Shown: positions 26,501 through 41,900, numbered from the stretch's first letter. The stretch: DNA of 51,880 nucleotides from Elysia marginata (GCA_019649035.1 BMAT01009156.1:14369-66248), one strand, 5' to 3'. The notes: generated from the letters alone by a model not told the origin. Made by a program: numbers and translations.

Positions 26501-29500
26501 ATCTCAACTAACTGTTTGGGGCAATGCCGATTCTATAGATCTAGATTGTATAAAACAAAAGTTGCAAGTAAAAAGACCTAAACACCTAAAATACCGATGA
26601 AAATCGATCTGAATGCTTGCTGAAATGTAAACAAACAAATACGAAACTGAAACAAACTATGCCAGATTTTTTGGCATCTCTAAGTAGCCCTAAAAGCCAC
26701 ATATATTTTGGCGTCTACTATTAGACGCTTCGCAGTCTGACGAAAATCTGATCGTCTAATATTAGACGCTTCGGAGGGAATCAGTTAAAGAGATCTTCAG
26801 TGGGCTTCTTCAACCTCAAAAGTTTTTAGCATCATCTTTTTGAGAGGAACATCTGCCTTAGAGGGACCTGTTTGACGCCCAACTTTAAATCATATATTAG
26901 CCCTTTTCTTATTATTCATACTGATTTGTAAATTTTTTTCATTGTCTTGTTTATTGTGCCAGGTGCCAAAAACCCAAACATGGATTTAATAAAAAAGAGA
27001 TTTCTGGCAGGTGTTGAGCAGTTTGGGAAATCCCCCAATCCATCCCTCAAGGACATACGGCTTGTCATTTTCAGTCAGGACATGTATGACTTCTTTGTTG
27101 GGAAAGCTGCTCCTTCAAAACCAGATAAAAGCTCACCTAAAGGTTTGACTTGGATGTTCTTTAGTTGATTTCTCTCCAAGAATCATGATTTAAGTCATAA
27201 AACAACTCTTTAAAACTACTAAAACATTTTTTCCCCGAAAACAAACTTTTTTTTGGCTATAGGCCTACATTTAGCTTGCTCTTGAAGATTTTTTTACATT
27301 TTATGGAAATGTTTTAGGACCATTTATTGAAACAATCATGTGCCATAGATATGAGTTGAAATATTCATTGATACCCATTAAAATAGTTTTCATATCTTAC
27401 TTTCAATATAAAAAATTTGTAAAAATCTTTTGATTCTCTTGTCTTGTATTTCAGTTTACAAACTGTATTACATTAACTCAGTAATAAAACTTTTCTTTTT
27501 ACAGAAGCCTTTAAACCAAAGCCGAAGGTGTCGGATCGTATAGATTTGAAGCTGTATTGTAATGATTCTGCCCATGCAGATAAAATTAAAAAGGAGCTGA
27601 TCCGTACTTTCAAAGAAAGGTTCCGCTCAAACAAAGTAGAAAATGCTAACATTAAGCAGCTCAGCCCAAAACAGGTAAATTCCTAATGCTTTTTTAGGCT
27701 TGTCTAAACTTTGCTTCAGATGCTTTTTATATACAATTTGTTTTACGCTAAGAGTGGAAGTCATTCTTTGCTTGGCATCTATGCGTTTGATTTTTAAAAA
27801 ATTTCCTTTTGAAGACAAAATAAAAGATAGAAAATTCGAAATTAAGGATTTCTCTTTTCAAGACAATAGTGTGTCTCTAATCCTTAACATAACTACAGTG
27901 GAACCCCTCACTAAGACCCCCACAATAAACACCACCCCTCTTATGTGAATTTAAAAATATTCTTTTCTCAGTTAGAGATATCATTTTCTTAAAAATGGTC
28001 ATATTGAGGTTTTAACAGCTTATACTATGAGATAGGAATACAAAGGCAAAGAACAAAATACCCACTGTTTTTGTCCTTTTTCAAAGCTTTTTAAGAATTG
28101 ATTTGCATTGTGTTATGCCCCTGAACCCTTCAAAATAGCTTTTAAAGAAAAAAAAAACTTTCACTTGTTGAGAATTTTTTTGGCAAAGCAAAGTTCACAT
28201 CAAACGTTCATAGGTGTAAAGTGCAAGATCTCTTTTCTCTGTCTTTTTTTCTTTTTGGTCAACAGTAGATTGTTTTCTTTTAACCCTGTTCTCAATTGCT
28301 TTGCTGATCAGCAAGAATTAGCTCTAAAAGGTTTTCACATGACAAAAAAAGCCCATTAATGAAAGGGAAACCAACAACTACACGACACTTGTCGAAAGAT
28401 TCTGGTAGAAACAGGGTCTGATAGGATTTCTAAGTACTTGTGAGATTGTCCTGGTGGTTAGCTGACTCAATCCAAGGGTCTTTTATATTAAGTTATTTTT
28501 TTCATCAATTTTACAGCAGGGGCTGTATAACATAGATCTATAGAAGAAGAGCTGCTGTGCGTGGCTGAATAGACAAGTAGAGTTAGTTGAATAAACTGCT
28601 TAAAATAGTTCAGAACCAGTATTTTATTTACATCATCCTTGCAAAACCTGCTTCTCCCATCAAATTAGTGTTGTACTCATTAATATTTCTTGCCCTTTAC
28701 CCCTAAAAAATGAACATACTGTGTCCATAATGTGTCCAAACATTATGCTCTGTTTTTCTTTTTATCAAACAGATCCAGGAACTTGAATACATAGGTTGGG
28801 AGAGTCGGGTACAAATCACAGTTCGTCATGAAGAGGGTTTTGTTTTATTACAGAGCTTTTTCCCGACCGCAAAGGTGTGCAAAATGAAAACTTGTCAATT
28901 GCTGTAATTTATTTGTAGACAATTGAAGATTTGGAAGTGAGATGGTTAGTGATCATGAATAATTGTGTATACTTTTTTTATTAACTCTTTTACTAGTATT
29001 AGTGTTTTTTGTGAGGGACTTTTTTGTTTATCTCAAGGTTTGTGCCAAAATGATGATTAGACCTACTTACCTATTCAGCAGAGTTAAATTAAAGAAAAAA
29101 AATTACATTGTGATATATTATTTCATGGCTAGTGTACATAGTGACAGCAGTCATCTTGAATTATCAATGTCAAATTTGTTGATGTTCTAAATCAATCTAG
29201 TCCCACATTTTTCATTGAAACCATTTCAAATTACTTGCTTACATTAGGAATGATTATGTATGAGAAATGTGGCCGTGTTTGGATATTAAAGAAAACATAT
29301 TTCTTTATGATTTTATAAAATAAGCTTTTTTTTTTCAGAAAAAAATAAAAATTACCAATCACCCCCTCATTTTTCAGGGTTTGTTCAAAATTGGGCAAAG
29401 CATTTTTAAAAAAACCCAACATTTTTTATGTCACAACCAAAGGCAAAGCACACACCCAATTTTTTAAAGATTGGGCAGTAAACAAGAGGGGAGGTTTTAT

Positions 29501-32500
29501 TAGGCAAAAAAATTATGTAAACTGCATTTTTAGTTGAAATAATATAGAAAAAATGTGGCTTAAATATCCTGATTGATGCCCTGATTGGCAACCAAGGCAA
29601 TTTTAAATTCATGGATGTTTTGGTAAATTTTGTAAACTTTATAAACTTTACACATCTGTAAAGACGTGGAATTTGATATGGCATAACCTGTTAGTAATAC
29701 ATTGGTCTAAAACAGATGCTTTTCTTCTTACTAAGCCTCTCAATAAATCTTTACTTATGACGCAAAGGTGTTAGTCCCTCTTAAAACTAGACCATTTAGA
29801 TATAATTCGGAACCCACGTCGAATGATATTAATCACGCCGCATTAATTTCTTTTTTTTTCAAACCACCAAACAAAAATTTGTATCCTCTTCATTTGATGT
29901 GCACTGTTTTTTTAAAGATGAGATAACAAGTTTGAAAAATTAGTATAATAATGCAATGTATATATTTTTATACCTCGAATTCTGTCTAAATGAGTCGTAA
30001 GTAGTGAAAGGCTTTGTTTGGAGATATAGGCTTTTAAAGAAAAGTGGGTGTTCAGAAGTCAAGTTTTTATTTTAGACATTGACACTAAAATCATTTCTGA
30101 ACGGTTCTCACACCTTATTGATGTTCAAACTTCATTTTTTTAGGTTTTTAACTTTAATTGGCATGGTTGCCATGCCTCGATACCTTTTAAGTCTTCTAAT
30201 CTTGAATTGCTGTTTTCTTCCCCTTTCTGAAATTTCACAAGTCCTAACCATGCTGACTTTAAACAGCTAGAAGCGTGATAAGGCTTTTCTGTTTGTTTTA
30301 TATAAAAGTAGAAAAAAGAAGCTTTTCTGCGATACTAATATCTGACTACCTTCCGATTTCAACCTAAACTTATTTGGACTGGTTGCGAGACTTATATATA
30401 TATATATAAATACTGAAATGATTTGTTTGTAGATATAGATCTGATGGAGAATTTCACTGGTTCAGATTACCCTTACACTCCAGAAGTATACTTTTTCTAT
30501 TCGACTTCAATAAAAAATACACTAACTAAATTGACAGAAAGATATTTTACACTTTGAGAACATGGCTACATATCTTATACTCCTATAAAGAATAATTGAA
30601 AAATTTTTTGCGAACTACTGCGGCTTTGAATAGTGGCTCCCCCTCCCTCCCCCCCCAATAATTTTGTGTTGATAGGCAGGGTAGTTCACCATTGTAGGGA
30701 CATGCAACAAAATGTGGTCATTTTGAGTCTAAATTGTGAACAGGGTATTTTTTTTTTTTCGTTTTCGAGTTTAAAAATTTTTGCTGTTTACGCTAATCAA
30801 AATATTGACCTGGATAAGGCTTGGATGGACTCCAACTTCAAAGTCGTATTTTTGCAGACATCCAAGAGAGCTCTGATGTCATGTCTTATTCAGCTGCGAG
30901 CCAAGTAGATCTATCTACCCCTAAGCTGCTCTAAATAATATTTCAGTGGAACTAATCTATACTCAGCTGTTTTAAATCCACACACCTGTATAAACTACAA
31001 TCCTGCGATAGAAGTTAGATGTATGTTATCAAGAGGTTTAAATGTATGTTATCAAGCAGTTTAAACTCATGGTTTAGAGCCAAAAGAAAAGACGGGAGAG
31101 GAACAGACAGATATTGTACAAACAGATGTAAAGACAGATAAAGAAAGAAAGAGAGATATATACATAGAGAGACAGATTGAGTGAGAGAGAGAGAAAGAAG
31201 AGCACTATGATAAAAAATAGGATTAAACGGTTATAAGGAGATAACAGTTACAGAGGAGTCATCGAGAGGAAACCCAAAGACAGAATATTAGACGTGCAAA
31301 AGGTAAGCTTGCGGAAAGAAGAAAACAAATTCTATATACATAATATAACATTATGGGGTAAAAAAGAGAAGTAGGGAACTTTTTAACAGGAGCTTAGTTC
31401 ATTCTTAGATTTTTTACTTAAACCAATTTCCTGGTCTTTGCTTGAACCCAAAAAATTGCACACGCTTTACTAGTTTTTTTTCCCTGTTCATAAAGTTGAA
31501 ATGGGAATACTCTGACATCCACTCATTTTAGACTGTCTTGTGATCAGCCCAAATAAGCTTGTATCACAATTTTATATGCAAAAAGGTTATAACTCCAAAA
31601 ATTGCCTGTTTTCAGCTTTCAAGAATTAAAATTTGCTTGGAAATATCCTATTTTTCTTTTAAAAACAAAAAGTTATATCATTTAAAAAGTAAGGAAAACA
31701 AAAGTAATTTATATTTCGAATCATTTCATTTGAATTATATATGATGTGTTAGAAATTGGGACAATACATTATTTTTAGCCTTTGTGTTCCAGCTGGTAAA
31801 ACCTGACTTCTTATAGTGTATACTGATGAACTTAGATGATAGGATGTTCTTACTTGAAGTGTAAGTAAATTTTTATGGAGCAGTGTGGCTCCAGTCAGCG
31901 TGTCAGACATGTAATCTGGCGGTTGCAGGTTTGATTTCCAACAACGACACATGTTGTAGCTGCCTTAGGAAAGCAATTTATCCACACTTTCTTCAGTCAA
32001 CCCACCTGTAAAATTGTATCTGGCTATAGGCAGTGCTTGAAATTTATAGAATAATAGTATTTTAGCGCCTAACAGGCAGCCGTCCTGTAATAATATGAGT
32101 TGAATTTGCTTTGGTGTGTATTGGCATATTGGGGGAATTTTGTAAAATTTTGAGACAGCCTTTGGCAGTGGAGGACTATAATCCATTTTTTAAAATTGGT
32201 ATTAAGAGCACCACAACCTCTGGCATTTAGGTCTCATGGTAGACAATCAGCTCTTGGACTAAGAGGTCAAAGGTTTGATTCCATGCTTTGCGGTTCGACA
32301 TTCAGTCCTTGGAAAGGCTGCTTTTACACATTTTGCTCACCTAACTCTGCCTTGAAACGAGAACCATGCTACAGGCATTAAAAGATGCTTCAGTGTGCCA
32401 GATTTAGGCATTATTGAACTGCTGATCTTCTGTGTGCTAAAAAAAACCCACAGTGGCTGGTATGTTGACAGACCTGCTTGAAACATAGAGCTTTTTAGTG

Positions 32501-32932
32501 GAATAAACTGCTGTTATAAAAAAAACTGTATGCTCTTTGCTTCACACTTATTTCGCAATTTATTGCGAAATTTTATATATCTCCCAGATTTTGACCAAGC
32601 TAAGCTCCCTGATGGTTGCAGCAGTGGAATCCCACCATATCAATCTGCTACAAGCAACAGCTACTGCAATAGTATGGCAGTACCAAGTTCAAGATGAAAA
32701 CTGGAAAAAGTTTGAGCCCTTGTAAGTGGATGACTTAGTACTATTTTGAAATTTTCTGTTAAAAATGGCTTTTTTTTTCTTTGTCTATTGTCGGTTGATC
32801 ATTTGCACATTTTTTTCTTCTTGTTCCTTCATTCTTCATTCATGCACTTTTAGCTCTTGTAAAACTGCTATATAAATACACTTCATTATTATTATTATTA
32901 TTATTACTATTATTATTATTATTATTATTATA

Positions 32933-32979
<47 letters not shown>

Positions 32980-35900
32980 CATTATTATCATTATTATTAT
33001 TATTCTTGAAAGTCTCTCATATATTTATTTTACATGCTATAGGACCTGCCTCCCTCTTTTTCTTTATTCCTCCACCTCTTCTTTTGTCTGGCTGTCTCTG
33101 GCTGTCTCCTTATGTCTCTTACTTTTTCCATATGCCTTTGTCTGTCAGCCTCTTTGTCTGTGCGTTTGTATATCTCCCCTCCTCACTTTCCCATCAGAAG
33201 GAATACAAAACAAGAACCTAAATACAAGATTAGGAAATATATGAAACAAGGTATAAGGAGCGAACAAATGATAAAAAAAAAATAAAAAAATAATAGGATG
33301 CAGGGATTCTCTTAAGTCAAATTGAGGGTAAAGCTTACTGCTTTAGGAACAATTTACATATTAACAGTTATAATAGTTTTCTTTTGTTGTTAACAAGCCA
33401 TTTGAATGACGCAAACAGAATTCACTCAAATATCTGTCTCAAAAATCAAAGAAGAAAATTCTATTTGTAAGGCCTTTCCAGAAATTTAGTATCCCAGTTT
33501 GAAAATTTAAATATATGCATTGCTGGAAAATTCTTTGAAAGCTCTCTTAGACCTGTAATTTTCTCTGATATTCTGATTATACCCTGATTTATTGAATTTG
33601 GAATATGAATGATTAGTGAGACCAAAGTTAGAGACATAAGACTCATTGTCAAGGTAATACGACAATGCTTTAAATTTTTTTTAAAGCTCAAGGCAATTCA
33701 AGACAACATCAACCAGTCTTCTATCTAAATTTCTCTTTTTCAACCATAACTTAAAAGATTTTGTGGTTGTGTATTATTATATATATATAAAAAACTTCTA
33801 ATAAGTGCTTGAAAGAATTTTTGTCAGATTTTTGGCCCTGAGATTGACCATCAGCACAAATTGACTGCTTGTACTTGGAACACAAACACATTTTACTTGC
33901 ATGGAGTGCAAACATATAATATGAAATATCTTCTTTTGTTTTGTATAATGCTTTATCAACAATGCCCTCGCAATGCTACCTTTGTGAATTGTATGATCCC
34001 TTAAAAAAGTACTCCAAGGGTCTCCACTATGTAAGCTCTAACAATTTTTTAAAGTCATGTTAAAACTTCCATGGGAAATCACATGAAATGAGTTCGATTT
34101 AAGATTCAAAAACAGGGATCAAGAAATGCCAATTTGGTATTGACTCCTTAAAGGTCATTTACAATAGAAACCTTCCAAATTGGAGTCTGAGAATTCAAAA
34201 TCCTCATAGTGCAAAGTTTTCTAAGTGTAAGATTTGATTTTGCTCTTTAGCTCTGATAGATGTAAACACATTTGAAGCTAGTGAAGTTCAATTCTCTTAC
34301 ATACAATTTTGTGTTATTGCCTATGGAAGGTTCTCCTTCTGTTTCATAGTTTCTCCAAATCATGTATAAGGCTCACTGTAAACACCCATTTGAATAAGTT
34401 GGCACAGTAGAACCTACAAAGAGGTGTTTTGGGCTTATAGAGTCATTGTTTCTATGCCTTCATGCAAGGTTGGGTGGGAAAGGGAAGTGCTAATACTGTT
34501 TATAGACCAGAAAATTGTATAAAAAATGAACCTGGAAATCTTGTGCATGATTTTAATCATCTTGATTCCTATTTTAGGTTTATTCTGTTGAGATTTTAAT
34601 CAAGAGGTTTCTAGTGGAGTTTTTCTACATGGCCTTATTTATTGTATATTTAGATTGAAAGCTGAATATATTCCTATTTTGACTGAATAATTTTGCTCAT
34701 GTTTAAAAAGAAAACATGGTTAAGAACATGCATTACACCTTTGACTTTTTAAATCTTTAAAAGAATAAATTCAGGCTGCATTTAAGACTTAAGGTTGTTA
34801 CGCAATTTGTTTAGAAAAGACATTGCATACCTAAACAAGTGTCATTTCAATTTTCTCCTCAGATTGAATGCTCAGATTGAGAAGGAATATAAAGATAAAT
34901 CTGTGGACTGTTTTGTCACTGATGCTAAAAACCGAAAGTACAAACTGGACTTTTCAGCCATGCTAGAGTATTTTGTTAAGGAGGACGGAAGCTTGAGCAA
35001 ACATGGAAATAAAATCCGAAGATTTGATAAAACCAAAGGTAATTAAATGGGTTCTATACACGTACAGTTGATTCATGAACAAACTAACTCATGCCCAAAG
35101 AATTGTTGGATTTCAGTCAATATGTTGATGAGACTCTGAACGGAGATGAGCAATTGTGTTGATATCCACTGTCACTCAATTCGGGCGCTAAATATCTAGC
35201 TGAGCCAGATAGTTTCCCATTTATGAATTGAAGCTCAGGTAACTAGGGGGTGTTCCCTATGTTGTCAGCCCAGGGGGAGTCAAAACGTTGCAATGGTTTT
35301 CCAAAAAAATTTTCAAATTAATAAAATTACAACAGGGTCATAATCAGCAACCCAAAATTAAGAAAAATCCTCGCAGGGAAAGATTTTTAAGGTTTATTTA
35401 TCAAGATACATTTTTAAAATGTGTTTATTGCTTTTTTTTTTCATTTTGCATTTCCCTTCATTTTGTGGTACCAACTGAAGCCACTTATGTTTATGAAGTT
35501 GAAGAACTGACGGTTTGTAGATAAAAGTTTGGTTTGTCCAAATGGAACTCCTGTCTTCTACAAATTGTCTTTTCATGGGTGATTCATATCTATTGTTTAT
35601 CGGTTCAATAATTTATGTCTTTGGGCAAACTGTGTGTCGTATGAAGGGCCTGTAATAGTCCCTTTGGGTCAAAATCCATAAATACATTATTATCTTTAAT
35701 CTTATCAAATTAAAGAAGCTGTAAACTATACTGAGTCACATTGCTTGTTTATAAGCTGTGACCTTGAATAAGTAAGCAAATAACGATTATTACTTTAGGA
35801 TGAAAATGTTTTTACTTGACTATGCTGATTCATTTTGTGTAGAGTAATACTTAAAATAGTACTTTCAACATTTCTTCTCTTGACTTTAGTGTTTTCTTTT

Positions 35901-38900
35901 AGTCATCAAAAGTTCATATCTTGCATGCGACCAGTGTTAATGATTTGGATGTCACTTATGCTCTTAAAAAGACATTTTTTTCTTTCCCCACTATATTTTA
36001 ATACAACAGTAATTGTTATATTATCTCTACAAAATAAGGATAACCTCATAAAACTTTTTTTTCAACTTTTGGATGCTTAGAAAATTGGTATTGTCCAAAA
36101 TTACAACACCTAGAAATGGAAAAACGGTAACAACTGACTCATTTTTGCACTGGTTGCATGTCTGTGACTCTATCAAGCTAAGAGAAATGCCTGAGGGAAG
36201 AAGTCTTTATTATGTCTTAATCAATGTTCAACAAAACATCATATCTTGCAACATATCAAAGTTTGCTGCCTGACAGCTTTCTGGCTAGTGTCTTATGTTT
36301 TATTTGAGTCATATACATTGTACAGTTGTTTGATAGAATGTGGTTGAAATTGAGGATAACTCAGCTCCAGGTACAGATTCAGGGTGATAGCAAAACTTTC
36401 CCCCACCCTTAGCTGTATATGGTTGCAGAAAGGTGGTCTTTATATACCTTTGTTTCAATATGGATGCTTGTTTTTTTCTTAATACATTAAACTGCATTGG
36501 AAAGGAAAGAGATTTATTTCATCCTTCTATTTCTTCAAAATTGATGTGTAAACTTACATTTTTCTTTTACAAGTGATGCAGGTTTGAGTTTTTTATGTAA
36601 TGAAAAAAAAAAATTCTTATTGAATCTTGGTAACAAGAATGCGCTTTGTTTTCTAACAAAATCTTTGACTTTTTATTTACATTATTAGGATTGTTATTCA
36701 TCAATCTTATTTGTATTTTGACCAAGAAAATAAATGTCAGGCAGCTAGGTATAAGTCAACAAGTCGACTAGACTAGTTTTGAGTTAGAACCCCTAAGGCA
36801 CAAATATCTGCTTTCGTAATAAACCTTTTTCAGTTGTTTTGAAATGAAATGTTCACATTCAGAGCAAATGGGTTTAAGTTCGAGATGGATATTCTCTTTC
36901 TGAGAAAATGCTTTTTGAACGTCTATTTTTCTTCTTTTTTTCTGTATACTTGAAATCAATAAGATAACTATTGTTTTTTCACAAAATTTTGATAACTCAA
37001 ACGAATTGCTGACGTTTGGAAGTTAAGAAAATCGTCTTGCTCAAAACATCGACGCCTAACATCTTTACAATTGACAACATCTGACTCATTCACCCTGGAC
37101 TCAAGAATAATATTCCAGGGTAACAAGAAGCCAAAATTCACTTCTTTTTTAAAATTAAACGGTGTAAAAACAACAAAGGCAACTGTTCAAATTGAGTGTA
37201 TCGAATTCTAACTTAAGCCTCATTTACTCCGGCTGTGTCACATATTGATTATGCTCAGACTTTATTTTTCTTCTATTCCTTTAGTGCAGGTAGCTTTTAT
37301 CCAACAACTAAAGGCTCCATGCAAAAAAAAGTGAGATCAGTGTGCAGACATGTTCTGTACTATGATTATGCTAATAGTTATTGTAAAACATACTGTAAAA
37401 CTTTCAAATTATGTTGACAAAATGCTTGTAACCATATCTTTACTTATTTTCTTCATAAATCTTGAATCTTTTTAAGGCAGCTTCAAACGTTTTGAATATC
37501 AAAGAATTAAATGAGAAAGTGTATGAAGGTCATGTTTTATGTTTTTATTTTCATTTTTTTTTTACAAGCTGGCGAACCTTTGCCAAAAAGATGGGCGCCC
37601 ATGAGTGCAACAGAAAATGTGAAGTTAGTGCAGATCCAAAGTGGCGGAGAAGAGTTCAAGCATGTTGAGTCGCTGTTCAAACAAGGCGGTGCCAATGTTC
37701 CTGTCAAATCAGTAATAAAAGTTTTAACATTTTTGAATAGAAATTTCTTCTCATAGAAATTTTATAGCTTTTGTACTTTAAAATTTTCATATTCTATGGG
37801 ACAATCCAACCCCTAAAAAATCTCTTGCTTTAAATTGTATTGACCATCGAAGGAATTAACTCTCAAAACACAAGGATTGCCTGTAACTACCTTTTGCAAA
37901 TGTAATGGCACATACAATTGTGTGGGGAGCTGGAAAAACCATCCATTTTAGTCAAAAAATGAAAGTTATTTTTTTACATTATAATAAAAGATAAGGTTGC
38001 CCATAGTAAATGTTTTTTCCTTTGAGAACGATATGTTGAATCACATTTAAAGAACGATGTATTTTGTAGATGTTCTTAAGTTGGAGATTAAGTAAAACAT
38101 TTTCTTTTAAGGGCAATAACTCAAAAAGTGTATCATGTGGATGGTTTTCCAGCTCCTCACACAATTGTTACACATACCCTAATTCCTACAGAGCAAAAAA
38201 AAAATGCACAAGACAGCTGCATAGCATGGGGTTCAACAGAACCGCCTCATCATCAAAGAGAGCCAAATTTATTTTGGGGAGTTTATTTACTTTTTGAGTC
38301 AGGAGAGGCAGAGCCACACCACCTTAATTAAAAGTATTGAAGAACACTTGTTGTGGAGCATAGGTTTCACTTTTCCACCAAATAGCGGAAATTCCGCTAT
38401 GTTCCAACCTTTCCGATTTTTTCCACTATCTACAACTGTCATCCAATTTTCAAGCAGATTTACACTATGGCCGATACAAATTTGAGGACATACATATGGC
38501 GGGTCTGTTCTACTCCATTAGAGTACTGGGTATAAAAAAAAGGATCAAATGTTGGAGTAAACTGCAGCAACCCAACTTTTTCGCTATAGCTTAGGATAAC
38601 CGGCATAACAATCAGATCTGCAAAGTTAAAAAAATAGAGAATTGCTTTAATCAGAGAGTGTAAAATGGTCCTGTGTGGGTTAAGTGTAGAACAACATAAT
38701 ATGAAAGGGGAAAGTTCTTGTTAAGCAAAAGCAATCTTAACTTGGTAATCTAGGTATACCGATAGGCGAACAGTTTGCAACTTATACTCAATCAACCTTA
38801 TACAGCACTAGCCCATAGCTCAGAAAAAGGTTCTACAGCAATGTTGTAGGCCTACTAGCCAAGCAAGACAAATGAAATAGATGAAGATTAGCTACCGAGT

Positions 38901-41900
38901 ACTACTATTGTAGGTCATAATGTAAAAATTTTACAGGACAGCAGTACTGTCAAACAGTACTGTAGTCTATTGATCTTTTATAGGTCTAACTTATAAATTT
39001 TCACATGTAAGAACTAACATTATCTGATTAAGTCTTAGATTTGGTATATTTTTCCGAAAGCTGCAAATTTATTTTAGACAAATTTGTTTTAGACGGATTT
39101 ATTTTGTGACTAAATGGGTGTGAACTGAAAGCCAGAACATCTGAAAATCTGTATCTGCCAAGTACAATGGAAAATGGGATAGAGATCTAAATAAATCGGC
39201 AATGTGGATTTTAAGTCTTTTACACCTAGTCTACTGCAAATACCGATCTGCACAATCATGTACATATACTGAGCATTTTGTTTTAACCTCTATCATTTAG
39301 CCTAGAGTAAATTTGTTTAACAATGAGAAATTTTAAAGGAATGTTACATGGTGCATTGAACGCCACTTCCTGAATTTAGAATTCAGCCCAAATTTTTTTT
39401 TTAAACATCACAAATACAAGTAATTATAAAAAATGTCTCGAGAGACTTCTTTGATAAAAGGAATCAGGTTTTGGTGAATGCCTAAATATTAAGTTTTATA
39501 TTTCATGTATATATTATGGCTGCCACTTATCTGTGGATCCACAGAAAACCCATTCTTCGTGAGATTCTCCGTGGTTGCCCATAAGTCCTTTGTGTGATTT
39601 ACCGTTATAATATTATTTTGACCTATGACAAAAAAAATTGTTTCGTACCGTCCACGGATAAATGATGCCACGTTGCCTCATCCGTCAATTGGAAGGCATA
39701 GAGGCATTCACTAATTCAGTGATGAAGAGTGGCGTTTACCACAGCTCATTAGGCTTATGGGTACCCAAGTATACAATCGGACGAACCTGACCCCTGAACT
39801 TTCGAGAGTTCAAGTCATCATTCTTTAATTTGACAAATGAAAGAGCGGTGTCACTTCAGCACACCTCAATCTCATAACCGGCATCCTTCACCTGCCTGCT
39901 CAAGTTAACTCTGGAGTGCCGATTCCCTAGATCTGGAGTCGGGATTTTCTGATCACATTTCACCGTTCAGCATTTTTCTTGTGTTTAAAATGCTGCTATT
40001 TATAAACTACCACACCAATTAACATATTCTAAACAAAATAATAAACTTTTTAATGAAATACCTTAACATAAAACGGGCCATAGAAAATGAAACTACTGAC
40101 TTCAACTTTGCGAATTACATCTCGGCTTCTATGAAACGCACAATGTTAACAAAACTATGTGAATGATCGGCATTTTCATAAACTCCCACCGTAATTTATT
40201 AACTAGTCACTGCAATCCAACAATGTTTTGTAGGTCAAACGATTGCGTGATACTGAATACACAACCACAAAATGTATACAAACTGCGAAAATGCTGCCTG
40301 CGACAGATCTAGATTCTCTATCTATAGGCTAGCCCAGATTATTCTGTGTTTATATTGTAGAGCTAACCTGAACCACATCCTGTTTAAGGTTAATACGACT
40401 AGATCTAGTGAATATTGCATTTTTCAGTGATACTGATCAAGATCTAATCTAGATTTAGATTAAACCTATCATATTAGATTAATAGTCTCCCATGGCCCAC
40501 ACCAAAAGGGTAGTAGATAACGCTGGGAAGTGGATAACGCCAGGAATAAAGCTTTCAGTTTCACATGCCATTGGGTGAAGAGAGCAAAAGCTGCTCATAT
40601 CAACCAGACTCCATCTAAAAACAAAACATGTGCTAAACAAGGGTTTTTTCCTTTAAAATATCAAATTAGCATTGTGACCCTGGGTGACTCTTGGGGTAAA
40701 TCAACATCTGGATTGACCTGACATGACATGAGTCACCCATCAAAGTTGCCACTGGCGACACTTTGGGTATCAATTTGGTAAAATGCAATCTTCAATTTCA
40801 TAAGTTCAGTATCTTTCTCATTATAATGTCTATGCAATATACCACCATTTTTGTTGCCATAAATTAAAAAAAGCACTTCTGAAGTTTTTATTGGGAACTG
40901 AGTAGTGACAGAACAATCAGTTGTCATTGGAAGTAAGAATTTGATAATTAAAATGGGTTTTAAATTAAATACTGTAATTTTAAAAATTAAAAAAAAAGAC
41001 ATGACAAACTGCTTAAAATTATGTGAGATTTGATAAAGTGGGTAACATACAATGATCCAGTTGTTGCCTTTAAAATTTTTATGATGGTTATCAATGTTTT
41101 AATGTGTAGTAGCAAACTGTGTATAGCCTTTTTTGCGGTTATATTAGGTTATGAGGCCTTGGCTTGATTTTAAACTCTAAAAACATTCTCATTAACCTCA
41201 CAACTGCAGCCTCTGTCCTTTTGCTTTACTTCAGTCCTGTTGTTTTGTGAACTAATTTTTACAGCTATATTTTTCAAGATAGCCAGTGCATGAGCTTTTT
41301 TCTTTAGTTTGTTCAATGTAGAGCCCTTCTAAAGTCCATACTGAACATCATTTTATATTTCATACTTTCATGATTATCAGGTGTATTAAAAAACGTTTAT
41401 GTTGACAAATAATTCTACCACAGATCAGCAGAATCCAGAACAAGTTTCTATATCAGCAATATATGGTGAAGAAAAGAGAAATGGATCTACGCAATGGAAA
41501 AGGCTTTCAAAATGAGAAGCGTTTGTTCCACGGCACGAGTCCAAACAGTCTGGCAGCTATTAATGAAAATGGATTTAGTAACAACTACTCGGGAGCCAAT
41601 GGTAAGTCTTAATACACTGGAGCCCTTCAATTATGACCCCCACAATAACGCAGCTTTTTAACCAAAATTGTTGGTGGTTTTTCATAATGCTGCACTTGGT
41701 TTTAAATTTCAACCTAAACATATTACTTAAAGCATAAAAGCATATTGCAAAGATTTGTTTAAATAATTAAAAAAAAGAAACAAAGATGGAAATAAACTTG
41801 TTCCTAAAGACTTTTTTCCCCAAACAGCATGCATTTTCAATATTGTTTCAGTGAAAAAAGTTGATTATATCATCTTTCGATTTGGCTTTAATATTTCATT

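Noticed and set aside
32884..33004. CRISPR-like array at the ATT repeat
   Set aside because: It is a simple trinucleotide microsatellite without spacers, in an animal intron.
40530..40721. 63-residue frame in intron 23 as a nested gene
   Set aside because: It has no recognisable domain, no upstream promoter or splice context, and lies in mixed repeat-like sequence.
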